Shown: positions 22,295 through 35,210, counted from the first letter of the stretch. The stretch: DNA of 64,000 nt from Cycas panzhihuaensis (GCA_023213395.1 CM041465.1:187247741-187311740), one strand, 5' to 3'. Notes: generated by a model not told the origin, from the sequence alone. A program made the numbers and translations.

Positions 22295-24762
22295 CCTATT
22301 ATTTGAAATACGAACCTGTGACTCCTTTGTGAAATCTCTTTATATTATTTAGTATGTATGATATTATAAAACTATTTATGTTAATTTTTTTAAAGCCATG
22401 TCCTCTCTACATTTTGTCTACATGATATCCTCATCTCACCTCTCCTTTGCATCATCGCTACATGTGAGTCTCCATCACCCAGATTCAAGAAAGCACCTAT
22501 GCACCTGCTCCGTTTCCTTTGCATCCTCTCTATACTATTGCATATATGTGTCTATTACCTCCTTTATTACCTTTTCATCCTCTCTACATTGCTATGTATA
22601 TATGACCCATTGTGTTATAGGTGCCTGCTCTTCCTTTGTTACTAGTCTCACTCCCTACATATATGCATATACTTTGACTAGATTCAAACTTTCGATGGCT
22701 ATGATACTTGTGCTATGTCTGCAGTTTAACATTTGATTAAGTGGTCAGAAAGTCTATACCTTAAAGAAAGAGCCCCCCTTAGGGTCTCTAATAGAATCTA
22801 CCCCCTCTCTAGCTTTATCCCTCAGTCATATTTTAGCCCATGTGACCTTATTTAAAGGGTAGATTCAAAATTTTATATACAATTTTTTATAATTTTTATT
22901 TTTAAGAGATTTAAGTGTATTTTATATTTTTTATATCCTATCCCTCTTAGAACCCTTAGTAATTAGTTACATTGGCTTCCATGTGACTAAGGGGCTAGCT
23001 TGTGAAAGGGGATTAATACACCCACCCCCTGCCCCTTTAGTTTATTTACTCAAAATAGGTCATTGTGCATTTTCTACAATATCTTGAGATCTAGGAGTCT
23101 ATTTTCCAAATGGTTGGATCAGTCAAATTTTATTTTTGATCCTCTATGCATTGTAATAGGTTTCATTATAATTTAACACTATTTTATAGGCCTTTAAATC
23201 TAATAAAATCAAGGTTCTGGTTTAGTCCTAGTTAGACACTTTAAAAAATATTTCAAGAAAAAATTTCACTCAAACTCAATATATTTATTTAATATTGTGG
23301 TATTAATTAGTTATTGATAGCCTTTGTTTATTTATAGAGGCTTACAATTATTTTTTATAGCTATTTAGCTTTATTTCAGCCTACTAAGGTGAAGGAGCCT
23401 CGTTTGGGATCAAAACATCAAATAGGTACTCTCTATAGCTATTATTCTATATTTTTGCATATAAACTTGAATCTAAATATCTCTTAAAGCATATTTTTTA
23501 TTTACTTAAGGTTCTTTTAGCTCCTTAAAGTCTTTTAAGTTGCACTTAGATTGCATATGATTATTCAAGGAGCATTCTTTCATCACATTCTCATTGATTA
23601 AAGAGACATTTACTTGAAAATTTATATATTTCAAGCTTCTTGATTCACTAGTAAAAGGCATATTCTAATTAGTTTAAATCCATTACATTTGAAAGTTGAA
23701 AGGTGCATAATAGTGCATAGCTATAAACTTATTCTTTTATACTTTTAAGCATTTTAAGGCACATTCCATTAAGCATTTTATTTCTAAGATTTATATATTT
23801 ATTATCTTTTGAAAGAAGCATAATTTGAATAGTGTTTTCATTCCAAAAATATATCTGCCTTACATTTTAAGGAATTTCTTAGCTATTTTGATTAAGAAGG
23901 CATTTGAATAGGGAAATAAATTGTAGTCTCATTTATTTGGGTTCTTCTTTAGATCCTTAATGTCCAATCAAGCTTAAAAAAAAGAAGAAGGTGCATTTAG
24001 TTTGGATTGAAAGGAACCTTATTTATTTCATTTATATGTTCTTATTTATTGGTTATTTTTTAATTTAAAAAGAAAAGTCTTACTTATTGTTAATTTATTT
24101 TTTAATTTCTTAATTTAAAAGGAATCATTTGTTGATTAAGCAATACTACATTAATATCTATATATTTCATATTAAAAACGATAATCACTCGAATTAACCT
24201 CCTTATTTCCAACCTTGTAAGGGGAATGGTTAGGACCCCTGAAGTTACCACCATGCACATACCTTTGGCCTACTCATATTAGATGAGGAACATCACTAGA
24301 TATTAAGTGTATTAGGTGGCAAACTAAGGTGAGAAACCTTTTTAATTCTAGAGTTTAGAGACTAAGGCTAGACATGAAGAGGGTGAGTGCCTTGGTTGGT
24401 AAAGCCATCACTGCTAGATCTATTACTATATATAAGACTGATGCAGGTGGACAAAGAAGTTAGCTAGATCTAGCACCTTTTTTATAGCCCATGTTTTAAG
24501 GTATATTGAGCTAAGAACTTACGTATCTATATATTAGGTCTCTAATTTTCCACTTGTGAGTATGCGCTATTAGATTGGATAACAATCAAAGGCTTCCCTT
24601 AAAGACCCATAAACTTAGAGCCTAAAAACCTTCTTAGGGACTAAAAATCTTATTTGGGATAAATATAACCTTAAAGACACATTTTGTTAAGTTTATTTAG
24701 GATAACTATACCTTAAGGACCTTTTATCAAAGGATATTTATCAAGACATTAATTGAGATATA
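22295..24762 (+). other. Long leader of plus-strand copia (about 2.5 kb)
   Basis: Non-coding sequence between the primer binding site and gag. Several blocks recur, inverted, in the leader of the copia at 46326-53384: GGGTAGATT near 22857, GAGTCTATTTT near 23095, TTTTATAGG near 23193, and above all 24190-24560, which reads GTAAGGGGAATGGTTAGGACC and later CTAATTTTCCACTT. The pyrimidine-rich part at 22400-22640 carries repeated CATCCTCTCTACA-like words. Conservation in two elements argues that the leader belongs to the family and is not a chance insertion. Confidence 0.6.
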
Positions 24763-27700
24763 GTGGCAACTAATTTTATTAATATGATTATTCCAAAATT
24801 TGATGGATTTAATTTTTTGAACTAGAGTAGGAGGATGAGACTCATCCTCATCACTAAAGATATATGGGATATTGTAAGAATAGGATACATGGAACTAGGA
24901 CAAAATGTAACCGATCTGGAGAAACTAACATATAAGAAGAATGTAAAGAAGGATAATGAGGCCTTTGCATTAATATTTTATACCCTAGAGGATCACATAT
25001 TTCCTAGGGTAAGTGAGGTGACAAAATCTAAGGAAGTTTAAGACATCTGACAATTGATTTATAAAGGGGTAGCTTCATCCAAGCTACACACTTTGAGAAG
25101 TAAGTTTGAAAACCTGAAGATGATGCCTAATGAATTAGTTACAATATTCATGACCAAGGTTCAAGACCTTATTAATCAGATATGATCCCTTAGAGAAATA
25201 TTAACTAAACAAAGGGTTATTGAGAGAATCTTAAAGTGTATTGGTGAAGTAAAAATGTTTGAAATATTAGCAACCAGTATAGAAGTATCAAAGGATTTGA
25301 GTGCCTTCAAAACTAAACAACTAAGTGCCATGTTAATGGCAGTTGAGGAGAAGAAGAATACAAGTAAGTCACTTGAGTATGCCTTTATAACCAAGGTAAG
25401 GATACAATCAAACTCACAATTTGGAACCTCCAAATCTAGGGACCAATCCCTAAGGAGGAGACAAAGAAACTCTAGAAAGGAAGTACACCAAGAAAAGCAA
25501 GTAAGGTGTCAAGCTTCACATCAAAGACATCAAGGAGAAAATCAAAGGAATCTTATCCATAACTAATATCAAAGTTAAGAAAGGCATCATGGGACAAATC
25601 AATGTTGACATAATTATTAAGGGCACATGCATTCTTAAAAGACCAACTTCAACTATCCTAATAATAGATAAAGGGATAACCAAGCCCCATATTTGGAAAG
25701 AGGAAGACCATCACATATTGATAGAACTAATCCTCGTAGTAAGATCCTTAGTTATGGGAGAAGGGATTCACTTTACTACTCATTTGCAATAAAGTTGATC
25801 ACATAGAAGATAAATGTTTTACAAAGAATGGTCCACCCACTAGGGGAAGTGCCAACACATTTCTAGAAATAAGGGAGAATGATCGATTATTCCTCTCTAG
25901 CTTTATTGCTCACGCGGAAGAAGATGATAGTTGGTATATTGATTCTGCTTGCTCCACCCATATGACCCATAAACAAGATATTTTTCAAACCATAGATAGA
26001 ACTAGAAATGGGTCTATTATATTTGGAGATGACACCTCTAGTAAATCTATTGGTAGAGGTAATATCATCTTAAAGACTGAAGTAGGTGAATATCAACATT
26101 TAGATAATGTACTCTGTGTTCCAACATTGAAAATGAATCTTTTATCAATAGTATAGATAATAGTTAAATATTACAAAGTCATATTTGACAATGGTGAATG
26201 CACCATTAAGGATAAAAGACAGAATAAGGTGGTAGTTGTCAAAGGTAAAATGACCAAAGATAGACTTTTCAAGCTAGTTCTCACTCCTTCAGATAACTAC
26301 ACTTTGAAAATAACAATCAAGCTTAACTGTGATATATGTTATAAGAGATTTGGTCACTTAAATTATAATAGTTTGACACTCATGAAGAAAATGGACATGG
26401 TTAATACGCTATGTCATATTGAAGTGGACAAAAATATTTGTGAAGGGTGTCTCCTTGGAAAACAACATAGAGAAAGTTTTCTAGATGGTAGTTATCAAGC
26501 AAAAAGGCTACTCCAACTAGTTTGCACAAATATTTTTGGTCCCATGGATATTCCTTCACTAGCAGGTGTTAAATATTTTTCTCACATTTATTATTAACTA
26601 TACAAGAAAAACTTAGGTCCACTTCTTAAAGTTTAAGTATGATGCTTTCCAATACTTTATCAAGTTCAAAACCTTTGTGGAGAGATAAAGTGGACATAAG
26701 ATACTATCTCTAAGATTAGACAATGGGAGAGAGTTTATGTCAAATGAGTTTAAGGCCTATTGTAGACATCATAGAATTAGGAGATAACTTACAAATCTTT
26801 ACATCCCTCAATAAAATGGGGTGGATGAAAAAAAGAACCATACCATAGTTGAGATGGCTAGGTGCATGTTGAAGGAACAAAGGTTAGGACTTGAATTTTA
26901 GGCTAAGACTGTCCACACTACTATTTATTTACTCAATAGGTATACTACCAAATCCCTTAGATAGATGACATCTAAAGAAGCATATATTAGATACAAACCT
27001 AATATCCACCATTTAAGAGTTTTTGGTTGCTTTGCTTATGTCCATGTCCCTGAATAAAAGAGTACTAAGCTAGATGATAACAACACCAAATGTATATTTA
27101 TTGGCTATAATGATGCCTCCAAATCTTATAAGGTTTATGATTCTAAATCATGAAAAATCATAGTGATCAATCATGTTATCTTCCAAGAAAATGATTATTA
27201 TCACATTGATTATGATTAAGATAAAAGAAAAGGTGTCATGATAAATCTTGATTCAACCACTAGGTCCTCATATATGCCACCTAGGTAGGACTCTAGATAA
27301 ACTATTGATGTGTTAAGTGGGGAGGGAACCTCCTCTAAACCTCCACCACAGAGATTTCCTAGATGGGTTCAAAGGAACCATAATATAGAAAACATTTTGG
27401 ATAATGACTACAATAAAAGATCTGCTCATTCCTATAGGGTGAATTTTACCCTTATGAGTGGAGTTATGGAGACTCATGAGCCTCATACCTTTGATGAGGC
27501 CAATATGCATGATGATTAAAGAAAAGCAATGGAGGAGGAATATAACTCCATAGTGAAAAATGATACATGGGAACTAGTTGATCTTCCTCCCAACAAAAAG
27601 GCTATTGGTACCAAATGGGTCTATAAAACCAAGTTTAGATCTAATAGATCAATTAATAAACATAAGGCTAGACTCCTAGTAAAAAGTTATGCCTAAAGGA

Positions 27701-28150
27701 AAGGTATAGACTATAGTGAAATGTTTACTTTTGTTACACACATAGAGACTGTTCGCATGATTTTGAGTTTGGCTGTACAAAAGGGATGGGATATTCACCA
27801 AATGGGTGTTAAAAGTGCCTTTCTTAATGGGTATATTGAAGAAGATATCTATGTACATTAGCCCATTTTGAAGTTAGGGGAAAGAAGACAAAGTGTACAA
27901 GTTCAAAAAGTCACTTTATAGACTAAAACAAGCACCCAAGGCATGGTACTCTCAAATCGATAAATACTTTAGAGACCAAGGATTCAAAAGAACCTAATTA
28001 GATCCAAATTTATACATCAAAATCAAAGAAGACTTCATTCTAATAGTGGGACTTTATATAGATGATCTTGTCTACATAGGAAATGACTCCCATCTTTTGA
28101 AAAAAAATTAAGGAAGATATGTGTAAGGAGTTTGAAATAATGGATTTAGG
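24763..28150 (+). pseudogene. Decayed copia gag-pol, truncated in RT
   Basis: Ty1/copia polyprotein. Gag opens ATNFINMIIPKFDG at about 24763 and continues as long open pieces, with KLHTLRSKFENLKM and MAVEEKKNTSKSLEYAF. A partial zinc knuckle lies near 25790 (CNKVDHIEDKC, the first Cys lost). The protease at 25935 reads WYIDSACSTHMTH, where the usual DSG is DSA. GAG-pre-integrase and the integrase zinc region give FGHLNYNSL and ICEGCLLGKQHRESF (26350-26480). The integrase core follows to 27100. RT starts near 27520 (NDTWELVDLP, GTKWVYKTKF) and reaches LYIDDLVYIG near 28060. The reading stops at MDLGLM, about 28150. The rest of RT, RNase H and the 3' LTR are missing. Its closest relative in the window is the minus copia at 46326-53384. 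Confidence 0.9.
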
Positions 28151-29640
28151 CTTGATGGGGGTCCAAAATAAAGGCGTGCAAGCCTGGAATCAGTGCAGCA
28201 AGGGGCTACAAATGCTAATAATCTAGTGTAGGCCTAAGGCTCACCTACTCCTAATTATCCCAAGGGAAGCATGGGAGCAAGAGAAGAAAGGTGGGAAGGG
28301 GATTGCCCTTGGAGAGTAGGACTAAGTGGGGGGCTTCCCCTGCCTTACTCTCTTTACCCAACCTTTGTGAATCTTCTCCTGCTGCTTCCTTAAGGAAAAC
28401 TAGTGGAGGAATGGTGAAAACCTAAAAATAACAAGCCAAACTCAATGGAAACAATGTTTGCTATAGTCAATTATGAAGAAAGCAAGCAAGCAAACAGGGA
28501 AATAAGTCTAACATAGAAATAACATACCATAAATCCTGAAAAAAGGGTTTAGAGGACCTGTAGGGCTGAATATAGGGCAGGTCCATCCCTGCAACCAGTG
28601 GAGAGGAGGGTTCCTGCAAGGTTTTACATGAGATATCCTAAGAGGTGGCTAAAAGAGACACTTACTGGGCCGAGTTGGAAGAGAACCACACCTAAACTTA
28701 CTTGAGAACTTCTGAAAAGAAGCTTTCCACCACGGAGGAGGATTGGTGTAGGTAGATCCTAGGCTGGAGTTGCAGGAAATGCAGGCCTGCAGATGCACTT
28801 ATGGAAGGAAGAGAGTAAGAGCAGAAGTTGCAGCAGGAAGTAGTTGTGTTGAAGAGCCCAAAAATCATCCAAGAGAGGTAAAGTGATGATGGTTTTGAGA
28901 TTTATACCCATCCTAGCCCTAAATAAGCAAATAGAATATGAATAGGGCCAAGCTGGATGTGAGAACACGTGGCAATTATGTGGGAAAAGCAAGAATTACC
29001 ATGGCAATCTTTTGAAAAATAACTTATAACAGTTGCACCGCGGTAAATTTTGCGGTACCACACTAAACTTCATGGTACCACTAAGTTTATAGTGGTGTAG
29101 GACCAAAAAGCCATAATGGCAAAAATCTGGGTTTCGAGAGCCTTAGGAGGTGATGTGGCAGGCCTGGGAGGGGTTGGCCCTCCTATCCAGGTGGCTAGGA
29201 CAGTCCAGAAGGCATGTGTACAAAGGCAAGAGGAGCATCAATGGCTAAAGGTCCCATAAATGAGGTGCTAGGAGCTCAAAATCAAGGCATGAATGGGTCA
29301 TACAAATCAAATGAGGCTTGAGGTAGTGTGGAGGTAGCGCAGAGGGTTGTAAAGTGCCATGGAGATGCCTGCCTTGCAGAAAGGTAGGTCCCACTGGGTC
29401 ATCATAGGCTCACAATACGACAAGTAGTATGAACAGGCAACAAATGCAAAGTGATCATACAAATGAAGCAACCAGTCATGCAATGAGGCAATGCTTCCAT
29501 CAACCTTTCCAAGGAAATAGTAGAGGTGAAAAGGAAGAAGCATACCTGAGCTTAACTGAGTCGACCTGTCTATATCCATTCCCGGTAGCTAGGAAACACT
29601 TTCTAATGTATTCCCCACCTCTCCCAATATTTGAATAGGA
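28151..29640. repeat. GC-richer block of unknown origin, possible solo LTR
   Basis: A 1.5-kb block that is visibly GC-richer and keeps more CpG than its neighbours. It begins exactly where copia RT stops. No protein family is recognised on either strand; the open stretches at 28992-28759 and 29579-29307 (minus) look like chance. The size, the abrupt borders and a start TGATGGGGGTCC would suit a solo LTR, but no target duplication was found. A part at 29041-29064 (GGTAAATTTTGCGGTACCAC) resembles 41742-41764. At its right side, 29668-29695 can be read as HFFMGFEI, which would be the next RT residues of the copia. If so, the block is an insertion. Confidence 0.4.
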
Positions 29641-32590
29641 TTTATTCCTATTTAAGAAGATTAGATAACTACCATTTCTTTATGGGGTTTGAAATCTAAC
29701 TTAGTGGGATCAAGTTATATTTTAGTAACCTTAGGGATAGAGGAAGTTTCTAGCTAATAATACATTTCTTATATCATGAGATCCATTCGCTCTTCTATTA
29801 CCTTATAAACCAATGATATAGTCCTTTTAGGAGCCTCTAATAGAGAGGGCGTTAAAACTAAATTTTTTCTCTTTATCTTTCCCTTACTTTTCTTGGTATC
29901 TATAAGTTGTTTTGGTGGTTTTGTAACTTTTCTTTTCTTACTTCTAATTTCTTCAATCTTCTTCACTAGTTTTTTACTCGAGGTTCTAATCTCTTCATCT
30001 ACTAGCCTCTCTATAGTGAGGACATCTGATTCATGTAAAAGCATAGGATCCTGATCTACATGGAAGACATGCTTAACCTTATATATCCTATCTTCATCTT
30101 CTTGATTCTTATAACTCTCTACCTTATTATATTAATGTGCATCAAGAGTCATTTTAGTGCTCCTCATATAGTCACTCATAATGTAATTAAGATCATAATA
30201 TTTGGGAGGAGTTTTCCTATGCCAACATTGTATAAGATGAATACAAGCATTCTTGACTTCTAACTAATCCTTAGTCCTTCAATTTCTAATATTAATAACT
30301 TTAACCTATAATGGGGCCTTTTTATAAGTAGGATTTAACCTTGCCTTGATATCTACTAGTTGCCTACATATTTCCATAAAAAATAGCTTAAGAGGCACAT
30401 ATTTGGGCAAATAATATGCAAAGCCTTTAAAACCATATAACCACATCATGGTATATTCTTTAAATAAATAAAAACCTCCATAAGGAGTGTTATCTACTCC
30501 CCTTAACTAACCTTTTACATCTTCATCTTTTGTAATTAGAGGATATAATAGAGATATGGCTAGATAATAAACATTATTTACTAATGTATAAAGAAGTAGA
30601 GTGACTTGGATTTCTATATCTTTGAGAAGTAGGATTGTATGGGCTCCTCTTATGTATTAGAGTTTAGTATTAGTTCCCCAAACTAAATTGCACCTAATAC
30701 AACATAAAGCAAATATGATAACATGTAAAATGGGGTGCCCTTATGTAATCCACCAAGTTGATTGACAAGAGTGCTACTCACTATTTCGACCTAGTCAAAT
30801 AGAATTCCCCTTCCTCTATTGATTAATGATGTACACTTGTATTAGTTAAAGCTAAGAATTATCATTATATCTTAAAACCATTGAGAGGAGTGAAATTTAA
30901 AGTTGAATATCTTCCTTGAATAATTTAGATTTCAATCCTTTTCTCTTTATACTTTTCTTAAGAGATGTTATATACCATTTTGACATATCTTTAACTAATT
31001 GCTTGTCCTTTTTAATCATATTATGTATCCTATCCTCATCAAAAGATACACTAGGTTGTGAGAGTTGGAATATTCTCTTGATGTTCTCTATAGTAAACAA
31101 TATAATGGCCTTTTTTATTTGGCCCCTTAATTATCCTGGCATCCTTTTTAAATCATTGAGCTAACCCCCCTATCAATTTTGAGTAAGGGAACATTTTGGG
31201 CATGAAGGCAATCTTAACTATCCCACAGTTCCACATGCATCTTACTCCCTACTTCACCCATTTATATGAATTTTTATCTCTTTATTTAGACTCACCCTTG
31301 TGTATTTTATAAGAAGCATTATGTTAGGTATGCATAAGATTACAATAATGCTGGTAGTTTAACGTTTCAAAATAAAGAACAAAGGGTATCATAAAGGATA
31401 GATTCTAAGATTTCTCTTGCATATGACTTATAATATCATTCATAACTTTCCTTCTTGTTTTTTTATCATTCTTCAACTTTCTTACATTCCAAATAGTACT
31501 AAAATGATATTGGAAGAACTAATATATAATTTAGGTTGCACTTTTAATGTTGCATGCTTCATATTAATTCAACATGATTTAGGTTGATATTAGGAATGAC
31601 CTTTAAAATTAAGGTGCCTTAGTATAAATTTTTATATTAGCCTTAGTATAAAACTTTGAGATGACATAATTGTATTATGAAAATATAAACTTATATAAAG
31701 TTTTCTAGCATGATCTCTTATCATATGATACTCCTTTCTATGAGTTTTATTATGAAAATCATGTCTGTGTAGGGGATAATTATGTGGGTATGTACTATTT
31801 CCTTCTTCATTCTCTTGCATGAAACTAATTTTACTATTAAGTATTTCGTTATGAATATATACCATTATAGGAATGAAGTTTTCATTTATTGTTAAATTAT
31901 GGGTCCTTGTGGTCTTTTTTTCACATCTTTATGTATTGTAAGTTACTTTTCTACATGAGGGCTTCCTTCATAAGTATATCTTGAATTGTAACTCATTATG
32001 TTATAAAAACAACAATCATGTGAGGGGGGGGGGGGGGGAGTTGTAGGAACTATACATTTCTTATCTCTTTCCCATATCTTACCTTCCTGCATATAACTTT
32101 CCCACATGATAGTTTCCAGTATGCATGATCTTTTATGTAAAGAGTGTTCAATGCGAGGAACACTTCTATTTAAAAACATAAGTCCATCTTTTGTCTTACC
32201 TCTCAATGCTAATAACTAGTTTGTGCTAAAACTCATCCTTACGATAATGCTTTTTGAATTTACATTTCATAGTTATCAATAATTCTTCCATTAATAATAT
32301 CATATGGTCAAAATAGTAAATCAAACTTCATTAATAATGTAACTTTATTAAGAGCTTCTTAAAGTTAGGCTTAATTTTTTTTTTACTATTAAACCTTAAA
32401 GGCATAACATAGGCCTCCTTACTGCTAATCATCCCCTTATAGGTAGTTAGAAGTACCTTCTTATTTTTCTAACTCTATTTACTTGAAAACACTTATAAAA
32501 ATAAAAGTAACTTCATGCTAAAAAGAAAAACTATGTATACTATTTATAGATTTCAATTAATATTTCTATAAAGTTAGATTCAGCCTCCTT
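29641..32590 (-). other. Unassigned minus-strand ORF remnants downstream of integrase
   Basis: This lies just beyond the C-terminus of the Ogre-like integrase, in the same orientation. Open or nearly open pieces on the minus strand are 32206-31943, 31865-31632, 31100-30897, about 30660-30060 (with TAG/TAA stops) and 30044-29769. Visible traits are a hydrophobic stretch near 30590-30530, the block FKEYTMMWLYGFKGF near 30440, and a lysine-rich C-terminal part (KKLVKKIEEIRSKKRK and KKSKGKIKRKN). I do not recognise the family. It could be an extra 3' ORF, as some Tat and Athila elements have after integrase. It could also be LTR or UTR sequence in which openness is chance. A run of 15 G lies at 32024-32038. 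Confidence 0.35.
32024..32038 (+). repeat. Homopolymer G run (15)
   Basis: Fifteen consecutive G in otherwise AT-rich DNA. On the minus strand it encodes a short proline run inside an open stretch. The length is prone to sequencing error. Confidence 0.9.
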
Positions 32591-33745
32591 GATAGTAAAA
32601 CTTCAAGAATTTTCCATTCACTAGAATTAGTAGTTCCTATCCCCGAGTATCCTTCAATTTGAAAGGATTATTACCAATTGCCTATGCAATAGTATAAGGC
32701 CCAATCCATAGGGAATCAAACTTTCTATGAGCCCTAGGATTTCACTTAGCCTTATCTCACATCAACACCATGTCTTTAGGACTCAAGCTTTTATCTCAAA
32801 CATACTTTCTATCAAAGAGTCTTTTAATCTTGTCTTGATACAAAATGGGATTATCCTTAACTTCTCCACATTTCTCTTCTAGCCTTAACAACTTAAGGAT
32901 TTTATCTCCTAAAATATTATAATCAATTTTATATAAATCTACTAGTCCCACTGCATTAGAAGCCAAATGAGAAGGGTGTATTACTTCTTTCCCATAGAGT
33001 AAAAGAAAATGAAAGTAACCCGTAACTTCTTTGGTGGTAGTTCCATCAATCTAGAGAGCTAAATGAAGTTTGGTATGCCAATCTTTTTAGTTCTACTTAA
33101 CTACTCTATTTAGAATTTTAATAAATTTTTTGTTTATAGATTCAACTAATCCATTACCTCGTTAGTAATACTTTAAAGAGGTACTCAAGCATATATCATT
33201 TTTACTACAAGGAATGAGCATCTCAATCAAGGTGAATACTACTCCATTATCTAAAACTAAGAAAGGAGGAATGCTAAACTTGGGCATTATGATCTCTTGT
33301 AGAAAATTAATAATTACTTTAGTAGTAACTCTTTTGGTTGTAATGACTTTGACCCATCTTGTGAAATAATCCATAGCAGTGAGAATAAACATATGTCCCT
33401 TATTAGAGGATGGCTTTATTAGACTTGTAAATTCCAACTCGTACTTCTTAAATGATTGTTCTACATCTATAGTTTTAAGAGGCATAACATCCAATCTCTG
33501 TTTATCTACAAATAATTGATATACTTCATAGTTTCTAACTTTTAAGTAAGTATCTTTAAATATTGTAGGCTAATAGAAACTATCTTTGATAATCTTGTGT
33601 GTAGTGGATTCAATAAAAAAATGGCCTTTACACATCCAAGAGCGGAACTCTTCTATTGCCTTTTGAGCCTCATTTATTGAAAAATTCTTCAAGAGCACAC
33701 CTTCAAAATTTCTTCTATATATCTTTCCATTAACTAACATATTTG
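32590..33745 (-). pseudogene. Integrase of the Tat/Ogre-like gypsy element
   Basis: Integrase inserts the DNA copy into the genome. The reading begins with GKIYRRNFEGVLL and MCKGHF near 33740-33640, a decayed HHCC zinc region. PTIFKDTYLKVRNYE follows, then the core at 33494: MDVMPLKTIDVE, ILTAMDYFTRWVKVI and VLDNG. The C-terminal part has NGLVESINKKFIKILNRV, DSLWIGPYTI and a final VNGKFLKFYYQGG before the stop near 32595, the usual end of pol in this branch. Stops replace Trp or Gln at several points, but most of it reads in one frame. Confidence 0.88.
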
Positions 33746-33849
33746 GGTTTGATTTAAACCTTAAGGTCTTAAGACTTCTCTCATATTCTAGAAATAATAT
33801 CTAATATCTTGTAAAAAAGGAGAAAACTCTATGATTTCTTCTTCTATAA

Positions 33850-35210
33850 CACTTATCAAATTCTTATCCCCATGCTCTAACCTCTGCTCAATCTTAACTA
33901 ATATCTACAATTATGATTCAACCATGAATTGACATAATTCTTAACCCTTAATAGCCTTAATAGGTTTTATTTCCAAGTTAAATTCTTAAATCTTGGTTAG
34001 CCATTTTATTTATTTCCTTGTAGGATCCATATTTATTAGTATGTTTTTGATTGAAGACATTAGAACATAGACCACCATATGGTTGTGTACAATGTAGTGC
34101 CTAAAATCCTTAATGGTATTTACTAAAGCATAGGCCTCTTTTTCTATATTAATATATTTCAATTGATAATCCTTTAGACTCTTGCTCAAGCATGTTATAG
34201 GTTTATCTTCACTTTGATTGTTCTTCTAAATAAGAATTACTATACGAGATCCCTTGGATGTATAAGTATATATCATGAAATCTCAATCAAAATATAGGGA
34301 AGCAAGTATCGAAGCTTAAGTAATGACTCACTTGATCTTATTAAAAGTTTCTCAAGTTAATTGGCCCCACTTAAAAGGTGAATCTTTCTTTAGCAACTTG
34401 CTAAGAGTTAATGTAATTCTATTAAAGTTTGGAACAAACCTCCTTAAAAAATTAATCCTAGTAAAGAAAGATTGTAGTGCTTTTTCATAATTGGGTATTA
34501 ACAATTGTTTAATAGATTTGATTCTATCTAGATTAATATAAGTGTCTTCTTGTGTAACAACAAACATTTATCTTTGGTAACTCCAAAGATGGTCTTCTTT
34601 AGATTCAATCATATCCCAAACTATTTATACCTTTCAAAGACATGCCTTAAGTGGTTGACATGGTCAGCCTTATTTTTTAGAAACACTATGATATCATCTA
34701 AATAAACCATATTTATTATGAATTCAATACCTTTAAATTCTTGGTCTATAGCTCTCTAGAATGTAACCCCCACACTTGTCAATCCAAATGACATCTTCTT
34801 GTAAGTGAAGGTTCTCCAAAGAGTAGTAAAAGTAGTCTTGTGGTTGTACTCCTTGTCAAGTAATATTTGATTGTGCCTAGAAAATCTATCTAATAAATAC
34901 ATCATCCCTGATCCTATTACTACCTATAGTAATTACTCCATTTGGTAAAGGATGATTATCCCTAGTGAGACTTTTTTAAGGTTCCTAAAGTTAACACAGA
35001 GTTTTATTTCCCCATTCTTTTTTTTGATTGGGACTAAGCTAGCTACCCATTGAAAATATTAGATCAAGTAAATAATACTAGAATTATTTAGATTTTGAAT
35101 CTCTTTCTATATCATGCATTTGATCTTTGGATTAATTAGCCTTTGCTTTTGCTTAAAAGATTTTAATTCTAGTTTTAAAGAAATTTTATACTGCATAATT
35201 TTAAGATCAA
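33850..35210 (-). pseudogene. Reverse transcriptase and RNase H, Tat/Ogre-like gypsy
   Basis: RT copies the element RNA. Readable blocks are LVPIKKKNGEIKLCVNFRNL (near 35040), FSRHNQILLDKEY, TTFTTLWRTFTYKKMSFGLT, AIDQEFKG and the catalytic box YLDD at 34703-34692. It continues with the thumb region at 34567-34352 (SIKQLLIPNYEKALQSFF, INFLRRFVPNFN). RNase H follows in decayed form to about 33850. The TTFTT..GTF..MPFGL pattern with YLDD is characteristic of gypsy RT. The associated integrase rules out a pararetrovirus. Confidence 0.88.

Noticed and set aside
22398-22736. Plus-strand 112-residue hydrophobic ORF as a real protein
   Set aside because: It lies in the copia leader. Its composition reflects pyrimidine-rich CATCCTCTCTACA-like repeats, and the sister leader has no corresponding ORF.
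31943-32206. A proline-run protein as an independent gene
   Set aside because: The proline run comes from a 15-G homopolymer. Only the wider set of minus-strand pieces is worth following.
34350-35210. An integrated pararetrovirus (Caulimoviridae) RT
   Set aside because: The RT is followed by RNase H and a clear integrase, and preceded by gypsy protease and gag; pararetroviruses lack integrase.
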